From assembly GCA_017464845.1 (NCBI GenBank), contig JAFTYD010000008.1, positions 1-41,743 of the forward strand: a stretch of 41,743 nt of DNA, written 5' to 3'. Of the stretch, positions 34,952 through 41,743 are shown piece after piece. Made by a program: the position numbers and the translations under genes. Under the pieces are notes generated by a model. It saw only the letters and a program-made list of their open reading frames with translations, had not been told where the DNA came from and did not search any database. Position 1 is the first letter of the stretch. Every line of letters starts with the position of its first letter. This stretch comes from Clostridia bacterium (lineage in GTDB: Bacteria; Bacillota; Clostridia; Christensenellales; UBA1242).

Positions 34952-37404
34952 TATTCATTATCCCCTTTGTTGTCTTGAATATCATTTGCATCTTGATTAT
35001 TGTCTACAGAATCAACTTGATTATCATTTACAACATCAACTGATTCAACCAAATTTTCATTTTCTATTTTTTCTTGTTCAACTTCTTTTTCATCAATTTC
35101 CTTTGTTGTAGAAGTTGCTTTGTTTGTTGTTTTTGGTTTTGATGTTCCTTTACTTGTTGTAGAAGATTTTGATTTAGTTGAAGATGTTTTCTTTGCAGAA
35201 GATGATTTTGATGTTGTCTTTGGTTTGCTTGATGAAGAAGTTGTTTTTCTTGTTGTTTTCTTAACTTCATTAGCAGGTTTTTCCTCAACAGTATTTTGAG
35301 CAGGTTCAGTAACTTCAGGTTTATCTTCTCCTGATACTGAAACATTGTATTCATGCTCTTTAATCAAAAAGTCTTCTTTAATCTTATTGTATTCTTCTTG
35401 AGTAATAATACCAAGTTGTAACAATTTTTCACCTTCAAGAACTTTTCTTCTATATTCTTCAAGTTTTTGAGTTTTTTGGATATCTTCTGTAATTTTTTCT
35501 TCTTTTTCTTTTTGTTTTCTTTCTTTTTCTTCCATAATTTTAACTATTTTTTCAGTGCTATATCCTTTCAAAAGCATATCCACTTCTTCAGTATAAATAG
35601 TTTCTCTTACTTGAAGCAACTTAGCCATTTCTTTCAATAAATCAATATTATCAGTTAATATCTTTTTAGCTCTCTTATAATTTTCTTGCAATATACTCTT
35701 AATTTCTTCATCAGCTTCAGAAGCTAATTTATCAGAATAATTATTTTTAGTTTGATAGTCTCTACCAATAAACACTGTATCTGAGCTACTAAGATTTCTG
35801 AATCCTAGTTTTTTACTCATACCCCAATCAAATATCATATGTTCTGCAAGTTTGGTTGCTTGTTGAATATCTCCAGACGCTCCTGTTGTAACATCTTTAA
35901 ATATCAATTCTTCAGCAATTCTACCACCCATACACATAGCAATTTCGTCCATAATTTTATTATAAGACATATAACTATCGTCATTAACAGGTCTGCTCAT
36001 AGTATATCCACCAGCATGACCTCTAGGAATAATTGAAACTTCTTGAACATCTTCACAATGTTTAAGTTTTTTACCTAAAATTGCGTGTCCAGATTCATGG
36101 ATTGCAGTAATATTTCTATCTCTTTCAGTAACAAGTCTACTTTTCTTTTGAGGACCCATAATTACTTTGTTTATACCTTCTGTAATATCTGTCATAATAA
36201 TTTTAGGTCTATTTGCTCTTGCAGCCAAAATAGCTGCTTCGTTTAACATATTTTCAATATCTGCACCAGTAAATCCTGTTGTAATTCTTGCAAGAGTTTG
36301 GAAATCAACAGATTCATCTAATGGTTTATTTCTAGCATGAATACGAAGAATTCCTTCTCTACCTTTAACATCAGGGATATTTACATACACTTGTCTATCA
36401 AATCTACCTGGACGCATTAATGCAGGATCCAAAACATCACTTCTGTTTGTTGCAGCAAGGACAATGATTCCTTCATTTGCTTCAAATCCGTCCATTTCAA
36501 CCAACAATTGATTTAATGTTTGTTCCCTTTCATCATTTCCGCCACCAAGTCCAGCACCTCTTTGACGACCTACAGCATCAATTTCATCAATGAAAACAAT
36601 ACAAGGTTTATTCTTTTTAGCTTGTTCAAATAAATCTCTTACTCTTGAAGCACCTACTCCGACAAACATTTCAACAAAGTCTGAACCACTAATTGAAATA
36701 AATGGAACCTTACTTTCCCCAGCTACAGCTCTAGCAAGTAAAGTTTTACCTGTACCTGGTCTTCCAACAAGTAAAACACCTTTTGGAATTCTTGCTCCGA
36801 GATTTGTAAATTTTTGTGGATTTTTCAAGAACTCTACAATTTCTTGTAATTCAGCTTTTTCTTCGTCCATACCTGCAATATCCGCAAATCTAACTTTTGT
36901 TGTTACATTTGTTCTTGCACGAGTTTTTCCAAATGACATTGCACTTTTATTTGAACCTGAAAGCATTCTAAATAACATAAATACTAAGAACAATCCAAAT
37001 ACAATGTAAAGCACTGGGAAAATATATGATGTCCAAGAAGTTCCTGCTGGTGCATCAATAACTTGAACATCAGCAGCCGCTGTATCTAATACGAAATCTA
37101 AACCAACATCTTCGTATGTGAAATAATAATCAGAATATGTTGGAAATTTTTTCAAAGATATCTTTGAATCTTTTATTAATATATAACCTTTTCCATCTTT
37201 AACATAGACATAAGCACCATGCTCAACTTTATCATCATTATCAACATCAAAACCAGTATCACTTAAAAGAGACCTAGCTTCTGTTGAAGTGAGTCTAATT
37301 CCTTTATCCCCCACATCAGCAAAGATAAAGCAAATAAGAATCAATAAAAGAAAACCAAGTATAAGATAAGATACTTTAAAGCCTGACTGTTTCTTTTCGT
37401 TCAT
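34951..37404 (-). CDS. ftsH: ATP-dependent zinc metalloprotease FtsH with extended tail
   Basis: 817 residues, against about 610-660 for typical FtsH. Two membrane helices (about 11-29 and 126-146) flank an extracellular domain. The AAA+ module has Walker A GRPGTGKT (214-221; usually GPPGTGKT), Walker B IVFIDEID (269-276) and the second region of homology with arginine fingers R334 and R337. The protease has HESGH (436-440) and a likely third zinc ligand Asp512. It degrades membrane and some cytoplasmic proteins. Beyond about residue 615 is an added region: a Lys/Glu coiled coil, a SHOCT-like segment ([20 protein letters not shown], 661-680), a Lys/Thr/Ser-rich stretch (715-768) and an acidic end. 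AAGGAG lies 6 bases before the ATG. Confidence 0.96.
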   Translation of the reverse strand: MNEKKQSGFKVSYLILGFLLLILICFIFADVGDKGIRLTSTEARSLLSDTGFDVDNDDKVEHGAYVYVKDGKGYILIKDSKISLKKFPTYSDYYFTYEDVGLDFVLDTAAADVQVIDAPAGTSWTSYIFPVLYIVFGLFLVFMLFRMLSGSNKSAMSFGKTRARTNVTTKVRFADIAGMDEEKAELQEIVEFLKNPQKFTNLGARIPKGVLLVGRPGTGKTLLARAVAGESKVPFISISGSDFVEMFVGVGASRVRDLFEQAKKNKPCIVFIDEIDAVGRQRGAGLGGGNDEREQTLNQLLVEMDGFEANEGIIVLAATNRSDVLDPALMRPGRFDRQVYVNIPDVKGREGILRIHARNKPLDESVDFQTLARITTGFTGADIENMLNEAAILAARANRPKIIMTDITEGINKVIMGPQKKSRLVTERDRNITAIHESGHAILGKKLKHCEDVQEVSIIPRGHAGGYTMSRPVNDDSYMSYNKIMDEIAMCMGGRIAEELIFKDVTTGASGDIQQATKLAEHMIFDWGMSKKLGFRNLSSSDTVFIGRDYQTKNNYSDKLASEADEEIKSILQENYKRAKKILTDNIDLLKEMAKLLQVRETIYTEEVDMLLKGYSTEKIVKIMEEKERKQKEKEEKITEDIQKTQKLEEYRRKVLEGEKLLQLGIITQEEYNKIKEDFLIKEHEYNVSVSGEDKPEVTEPAQNTVEEKPANEVKKTTRKTTSSSSKPKTTSKSSSAKKTSSTKSKSSTTSKGTSKPKTTNKATSTTKEIDEKEVEQEKIENENLVESVDVVNDNQVDSVDNNQDANDIQDNKGDNE

Positions 37405-37433
37405 AAATTTCTCCTTAATTTAAACTATTTTAT

Positions 37434-37442
37434 ATTTTAGCA
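37434..37442 (-). promoter_or_regulatory. Extended -10 promoter of ftsH
   Basis: TGCTAAAAT on the minus strand in the 123-base gap behind the gerC terminator, about 30 bases before the ftsH ATG. Confidence 0.5.
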
Positions 37443-37496
37443 TATAATTTTATTTTTAACAACAAAACAAGGCTTCTTAATAAAAAAATTTTATAG

Positions 37497-37526
37497 AAAA
37501 AGAGAATTATTTGCAATTCTCTTTTT
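37497..37526 (-). terminator. Terminator of the ger operon
   Basis: AAAAAGAGAATT (37497-37508), loop ATTTGC, AATTCTCTTTTT (37515-37526), one base past the gerC stop, followed by U residues on the minus strand. Confidence 0.85.
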
Positions 37527-37527
37527 T

Positions 37528-38784
37528 TTAACCTGGAGTAGTTTTAACAGAAAATCTAAACAATATACCATCTAGATATTCTTCTTTATCATCTAATGTT
37601 TCTAAATATTTTTCAAACTCTTTTTTATTGCTTCTCATAAACTTACTATAAATACCAAGAATATCTGTCTTTTTTTCTCTTAATATAGCAAGTGTTAAAG
37701 CAAATTTTTCTTTTACTTTTTGTTCGATTAAGTCCTTTATTTCTTGGGAAATTTTTGATATTTCACTATTTATTTCAGTTTTTTTATCATTTGCTAAAAT
37801 TTCTTCAAGAGCTGCTTCTATTTTCAAAGTAACACTTACAATAGGAATTCCATTTTCAAAAAAAGTTTTAATAATCGAACCTTGACTATAAATAAGATAT
37901 GTTAAATCAGCATGTGAAAATTCACCCACATTTACATCATCAATTTTTATAGTCCCTTGCTTAAAATTTCCAGTAAACAAATTTACACTTTTTAATTCTT
38001 CTCTATCTAGTTCTCCAACTTTTTTACCTTTTTTTATAAGAAGAGTTTTTCCATCATTGACTATCTTTTTCATTTTGGAATTCGAATTACCTCCTGAACT
38101 TTCTGATGAATCACCACTTGAACTTCCTGATGGTCCACCACCATCACTAGGTGTTGCATCAATTCCATTTGGAGCATCATTATTTTCTAAACTCACATAA
38201 GTCATAACCGATGATTTTTCATAACCATAATATCCTCTACAAAATCTTTCCAGAGTATTATCAAGCGAATAAATATAGTCTCTATTTTTTGCAATAATTT
38301 CTTCAATATTTATACCATCACCACTTGATAATTTTTGTATTTCTATCATTAAATTTTTTGCACTATTATTTGTACAAACAAAACTTGTATTGTTAGAAAG
38401 ATTTATTGTTCTTTTAAGATAGTCAATATATTTTATTACATCTTCCTCTAACATATTCTCATTAATTATAGTTGTTGTTGTATGACTTAATGTAACTTCT
38501 TTTCCAATATTCAAACCTGCAAGATCTATTGCTTTTGAAATAGAATCACCAGTGCTAGAAATCACCTTATAATTTTCAACAAAATTTTGATTTGCAATCG
38601 GAACAAAAGTTAAAAAAGAAAGTTCAAATTCATCTTCATTTTTGTCTATTCCAAGAGCTACAATAATTGCCTTTTTTGTTGTCTCAGCTGAAGATGCAAT
38701 AGCTGTTGGAAGAAAGAACAAAACTACTATTATTATCGCAATCAAAATTGGAGTATGTTTTATTGCTTTAAAAATTTTTTTCAT
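37528..38784 (-). CDS. gerC: Spore germination protein, Ger(x)C family, without lipobox
   Basis: 418 residues from the ATG at 38782-38784, which overlaps the gerB end by 17 bases (a GTG at 38811 is the longer option). The mature part fits Ger(x)C: TTKKAIIVALGIDKNEDEFELSF, the GKEVTLSHTTTTIINE region and a C-terminal domain ending KEEYLDGILFRF. GerC subunits are normally lipoproteins carrying a cysteine just after the signal; here the N-terminus reads FFLPTAIASSAE with no Cys, so it is either cut by signal peptidase I or stays as a membrane anchor. A Gly/Ser-rich insert (about 205-240) interrupts domain 2. It forms the inner-membrane germinant receptor with GerA and GerB. Confidence 0.85.
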   Translation of the reverse strand: MKKIFKAIKHTPILIAIIIVVLFFLPTAIASSAETTKKAIIVALGIDKNEDEFELSFLTFVPIANQNFVENYKVISSTGDSISKAIDLAGLNIGKEVTLSHTTTTIINENMLEEDVIKYIDYLKRTINLSNNTSFVCTNNSAKNLMIEIQKLSSGDGINIEEIIAKNRDYIYSLDNTLERFCRGYYGYEKSSVMTYVSLENNDAPNGIDATPSDGGGPSGSSSGDSSESSGGNSNSKMKKIVNDGKTLLIKKGKKVGELDREELKSVNLFTGNFKQGTIKIDDVNVGEFSHADLTYLIYSQGSIIKTFFENGIPIVSVTLKIEAALEEILANDKKTEINSEISKISQEIKDLIEQKVKEKFALTLAILREKKTDILGIYSKFMRSNKKEFEKYLETLDDKEEYLDGILFRFSVKTTPG

Positions 38785-39901
38785 ATCGATTTTTCTCTCC
38801 TTTTTTGTCACTCAATAAACATACAAAACTTATTATTGGAATACATACAAACGAAAGAATTGATAGATAAGGAAAAATATTTCTTAGTGAAAAAGATATA
38901 GTTTGTAAACTGTTAAAAATAAAAATCACACAAAACAAAAAAGCCAAATCCAAACTTACTACACTATACACTGTTGATAATTTGTTAAACACTTTTGAAA
39001 AACATTCTGAAAAACAATTTCCATAAATATTTAATTGAAAATATGTTAAAAACATTACAAGTAACATTGAGATAATATCAAGCCTTCCTATCTCACCATA
39101 ATTGTTTGAAAAATTAATAATATCAGATATTGCATTTACATGTAAAAAAGCTGTACTTCCATATATCAAATAAAACATTAAAACAATTGCAAGTACACTC
39201 AAAATTCCTATTGCAGAATATATAAAATATATTTTTTCTTTATTCTTTTTAAACTGGATTTTATCCATAATAAAAAACATACAAACATAATCACCAAAAC
39301 AAAAAAGATGTTTAAATAATCCAAGAGAAAAGTCTGAAATTTTTGTTATAAAAAAACCTTCAAAATTGTTTAAATTTACAAATGAAATTCCAACACATAA
39401 CACAACAGCAAATAGAATAATATTATAAAAAAATTCCATACTTCTTCCAACCGGACGAAGTCCAATTAACATAGCATGATTTAAAACTGGTATAATACAA
39501 ATCAAATAAATATATGGACTTATTGACTTATAAATTTGGTCTCTGAAATAAAAAAAAGATACATTGAAAAGCAAAACAATTTTAGTTAAAAAATATATTA
39601 AGAAAAGAAAATAAATAGTTTTTGCTATAAAAATACCAAATTTTTTAGAAAAAATATCAAAAAAAGACTTATTTATATATCTTTTTTTTAAAAAAACAAA
39701 AACAAACAAAAGAAATATATCTAACAAAAATAAAATTAGATAAATAAAAAACGAATCTGTTTTTGCATAATTATATAACATTGATGGAAGCAATAATATC
39801 TTATTTGAAAAACTTAAAAAGAAAAGCATGATACCAGCTTGTCTTATTGAAATAGTTTTTTCACTGATTTTATTTATTCCCTTTTTTAACTTTGTATTCA
39901 T
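38768..39901 (-). CDS. gerB: Spore germination protein, GerAB/GerB family permease subunit
   Basis: 377 residues with about ten membrane helices, typical size of GerB subunits (PF03845, relatives of amino-acid permeases). The opening EKTISIRQAGIMLFFLSF and the loop LIGLRPVGRSMEFFYNI resemble family positions. GerB subunits are thought to bind the germinant. Its ATG overlaps the gerA stop (ATGA), and its end overlaps gerC, so the three are translated in one coupled unit. Confidence 0.88.
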   Translation of the reverse strand: MNTKLKKGINKISEKTISIRQAGIMLFFLSFSNKILLLPSMLYNYAKTDSFFIYLILFLLDIFLLFVFVFLKKRYINKSFFDIFSKKFGIFIAKTIYFLFLIYFLTKIVLLFNVSFFYFRDQIYKSISPYIYLICIIPVLNHAMLIGLRPVGRSMEFFYNIILFAVVLCVGISFVNLNNFEGFFITKISDFSLGLFKHLFCFGDYVCMFFIMDKIQFKKNKEKIYFIYSAIGILSVLAIVLMFYLIYGSTAFLHVNAISDIINFSNNYGEIGRLDIISMLLVMFLTYFQLNIYGNCFSECFSKVFNKLSTVYSVVSLDLAFLFCVIFIFNSLQTISFSLRNIFPYLSILSFVCIPIISFVCLLSDKKGEKNRYEKNF

Positions 39902-41325
39902 TCCATTCTATCCTTATTAACATTACTAAATGACTGAGGTCGCTGTTTCATATTTGTGAAAGAAGTTTTGAAAATTGCATCTTTTAAATCACTATCAACT
40001 TTAGGCGAAAAAGGTGCAAGATATGGTGCTGTATAACTATCAATTGTTGTAAGATATTGAACCAAATAAATCATTCCTCCAACTATTGAAAATATCCCAA
40101 GAGCACCTCCTAAAATTAAAAATAAAAATTGCAAAATTGTTATTTGATAATTTTGTTCTGGAACTGTGTATTGTGCAATTTTTGCAAGTGCAACAATAAT
40201 AACCGTTGGTGGTGAAATTAAACCTGCTTTGACTCCTGTATCTCCCAAAATTAAAGCACCAACAACCGATGTTGCAAGTCCCAAATATGAAGGCAATCTT
40301 AAACTTACTTCATACAAAATTTGAAACAATAAACTTACAAATAAAATTTCGATAAATGGTGTGAAAGGAATATTTTGAGTTGTATCTGAAATCGTTATCA
40401 AATACTTCAAAGGTAATATGTAATAATGATACAATCTCAATGATAAAAACAATCCTGGTCCAAACACAGCCATCAATAAACCAATAATTCTAATTATTCT
40501 TAAGTACCCTGCATAATAATGATTTGCATAATAATCATTACTATTTTGTATATCTTCAATTATCACAAATGGAAGAGTTAAAACTATAGGTGAATTATCA
40601 ACAATAATAGCCACTCTCCCTTCCAACATTTTTGCAGAAATTACATCAGGTTTTTCATTAAAACCAACTTGTTTAAAAAGTGAATGTGGTCTTTCTTGTA
40701 AACACTCCAAAATATAATAAGAATCAATTATTCCATCAACATCAATTCTCTTTAATCTTGAGATAATTTTTCTAACTATTCTTTTATCTGCAATCCCATT
40801 TATATAAGCAACAACTATTTTAGTTTTTGTATATCGTCCAACGCTTAAATTTGTTAAAACAAGGTCTTTTGAATAAAATCTTCTTCTAAGCAAAGTTATG
40901 TTTGTTTTTATATCTTCAGTAAACCCTTCTCTAGGTCCATTAATAACAGGTGTTGTTGGAGGTTCTGATGGAGTTCTCTGTGGATATTTTTGAATTTCTG
41001 ACGAAACAAATTTTTCACTAAGGCCTGTTAAAACAATTACACAACCATCAAGAATTTTTTGCACCACTTCTTCTTTATTTATTTCTGCAACATCATTGGA
41101 TATTATTACTTTATTTAGTAAGTTTTCATTAGTAAGTTCCCCATCAAATTCGTTTATTACCTTATAAATACTTTCACTGAAGACTTTTCCGTCTGTCATA
41201 CTTTTTAAGTAAATTAACCCTATTTTTTGATTATTTTTAACAATTATTCTTGATTCTACATCAAAAGAATCATTTAATTGTTTTTTTATTTCTTTAATTT
41301 CTTCCTCAACACAATAAAAAAACAT
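39898..41325 (-). CDS. gerA: Spore germination protein, GerA family
   Basis: 475 residues. The N-terminal cytoplasmic half carries the GerA signature RRRFYSKDLVLTNLSVGRYTK..., KIVVAYINGIADKRIV and LEGRVAIIVDNSPIVLTLPFVI; the C-terminal half has about five to six membrane helices, including YEVSLRLPSYLGLATSVVGALILGD (read here in part) and SPPTVIIVALAKIAQYTVP. It forms the germinant receptor with GerB and GerC and controls release of ions and dipicolinate. The start is set at 41325: AAGGAAGG lies 4 bases upstream and a sigma-G-type promoter ends just before. A longer frame (to 41409) overlaps the upstream gene and reads as unlikely sequence. PTPP-rich stretch (about 120-135) is a linker. Confidence 0.93.
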   Translation of the reverse strand: MFFYCVEEEIKEIKKQLNDSFDVESRIIVKNNQKIGLIYLKSMTDGKVFSESIYKVINEFDGELTNENLLNKVIISNDVAEINKEEVVQKILDGCVIVLTGLSEKFVSSEIQKYPQRTPSEPPTTPVINGPREGFTEDIKTNITLLRRRFYSKDLVLTNLSVGRYTKTKIVVAYINGIADKRIVRKIISRLKRIDVDGIIDSYYILECLQERPHSLFKQVGFNEKPDVISAKMLEGRVAIIVDNSPIVLTLPFVIIEDIQNSNDYYANHYYAGYLRIIRIIGLLMAVFGPGLFLSLRLYHYYILPLKYLITISDTTQNIPFTPFIEILFVSLLFQILYEVSLRLPSYLGLATSVVGALILGDTGVKAGLISPPTVIIVALAKIAQYTVPEQNYQITILQFLFLILGGALGIFSIVGGMIYLVQYLTTIDSYTAPYLAPFSPKVDSDLKDAIFKTSFTNMKQRPQSFSNVNKDRME

Positions 41326-41352
41326 ACTACCTTCCTTGAATGTAGTATGTTT
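41320..41352 (-). terminator. Terminator-like hairpin covering the gerA start codon
   Basis: ACATACTAC/GTAGTATGT is a perfect 9-bp stem (11 bp with two A-U pairs) with an 11-base loop that contains the SD; U residues follow (they encode Phe2-Phe3 of GerA). It would fold only in transcripts read through from upstream. Confidence 0.6.
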
Positions 41353-41372
41353 AATAAATTTAATAATTATGT
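41343..41372 (-). promoter_or_regulatory. Sigma-G/sigma-F-type promoter of gerA
   Basis: Minus strand: -10 CATACTA (41349-41343) fits CATWMTA exactly; 18 bases upstream lies ACATA (41372-41368), close to the -35 GMATR. Expected start near 41336, immediately before the AAGGAAGG SD. Germinant receptor operons are sigma-G dependent in Bacillus, which agrees. Confidence 0.65.
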
Positions 41373-41375
41373 AAT

Positions 41376-41743
41376 TTAATTTTGTGTAATAACAATCGCA
41401 TCTGACCAAGTGTTATATTCATTGTAATATCCAGAAACAGAAGCACCTTCAAAATTTCCGTAAATATTTATTTTTTTTATAGTATAAACATAATTTCCAT
41501 CTCTATTCACAGAATGAATAAAATATTTGTCATCAAAATCATAAGTTGTTCCAGTTTTTGTTACAATACGAATAGTTGTAACAATTTCTTCTGAAGTTAA
41601 ATTCAATGTTCCTGCATCTTTATCATAAACATAATATAAAAATTGATCAACTTTTCTTGTTACTTTTATATTTTGAACATTTGATGAATTGCTCGCTTTG
41701 TAATAGTTTTTATTTGAATTTGCAACAACACTAAATGTATAGA
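41376..41743 (-). CDS. C-terminal part of a gene entering from the right edge
   Basis: About 121 in-frame residues read without a stop from the window edge to the TAA at 41376, starting YTFSVVANSNKNYYK; the true start is outside. A TTG at 41604-41606 is not needed as a start, since the frame is open through it. The sequence is rich in Tyr, Asn, Thr and Val with no Cys and alternates like a beta-rich extracellular domain. I recognise no family. It shares a 50-base gap with the gerA promoter and ends before it. Confidence 0.6.
   Translation of the reverse strand, partial: YTFSVVANSNKNYYKASNSSNVQNIKVTRKVDQFLYYVYDKDAGTLNLTSEEIVTTIRIVTKTGTTYDFDDKYFIHSVNRDGNYVYTIKKINIYGNFEGASVSGYYNEYNTWSDAIVITQN

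Noticed and set aside
36590..37009. 139-codon plus-strand frame inside ftsH
   Set aside because: It lies wholly antisense to the conserved AAA+ core of ftsH, which is unquestionably the coding strand.
21097..41325. Alternative genetic code (TGA as Trp), considered because of the very low GC
   Set aside because: TGA ends pth and gerA exactly at ATGA overlaps with the next gene, so it is used as a stop.
41376..41606. Complete 76-codon gene starting at a TTG
   Set aside because: The frame stays open through this TTG to the window edge, so the TTG is internal and the gene is partial.

Overview
The window is AT-rich (by eye about 70% or more A+T), uses the standard code (TGA is a real stop in the ATGA overlaps at 21097 and 39898), and carries endospore genes: spoIIID, spoIIQ, a spoVB-like flippase and a gerA-gerB-gerC germinant receptor operon. 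Together with the glmU-like/pth/mfd/foldase-like order, this points to a low-GC spore-forming member of the Clostridia, probably an uncultured gut-type lineage. The taxon is an inference. Almost all genes lie on the minus strand; the plus-strand genes are at 22591-23658, 26479-27606 and 31587-33986. I recognised no tRNA, rRNA, CRISPR array, phage or insertion sequence, and no gene-free stretch exceeds 300 bases.

Layout from left to right. 1-10252 is one giant secreted lipoprotein (at least 3417 residues, its C-terminus outside the window) built of beta-sandwich-like segments and two clusters of GLUG-like repeats. 10452-11848 holds a SAM methyltransferase, the sporulation regulator SpoIIID and an acyl carrier protein. 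11997-15933 is an envelope and sporulation block: SpoIIQ, a YwmB-like protein, a proline-rich tail-anchored protein, a TasA/camelysin-like membrane protein and an LPG-synthase-type flippase. 16039-22460 carries a foldase-like lipoprotein, mfd, pth and a degenerate, truncated GlmU-like gene; the last three run from a perfect sigma-A promoter. 22591-24804 has a type I surface protein facing a DUF4363-YetF pair. 24875-31322 has SpoVB, a tiny LysM protein, a DegV fatty-acid-binding protein, a TVP38/VTT protein, a VanW protein and the CCA-adding enzyme. 31587-33986 is a CtpE-like P-type ATPase. 34025-41325 has a coiled-coil membrane protein, FtsH with a long unusual tail, and gerC, gerB and gerA. 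A secreted-looking fragment enters from the right edge.

The most striking regulatory observations are these. (i) A sigma-G/F-type promoter for gerA has a -10 element that is the inverted complement of the start-codon region, so read-through RNA would fold into a terminator-like hairpin while RNA from the promoter itself could not. (ii) Four genes (flippase, surface protein, yetF, TVP38) lack a Shine-Dalgarno sequence and have a -10 box only 6-9 bases before the ATG, which suggests leaderless mRNAs next to ordinary SD-led genes. (iii) Many promoters are of extended -10 type. At protein level the degenerate GlmU, the FtsH tail, the GerC without a lipobox and the giant GLUG lipoprotein deserve attention.
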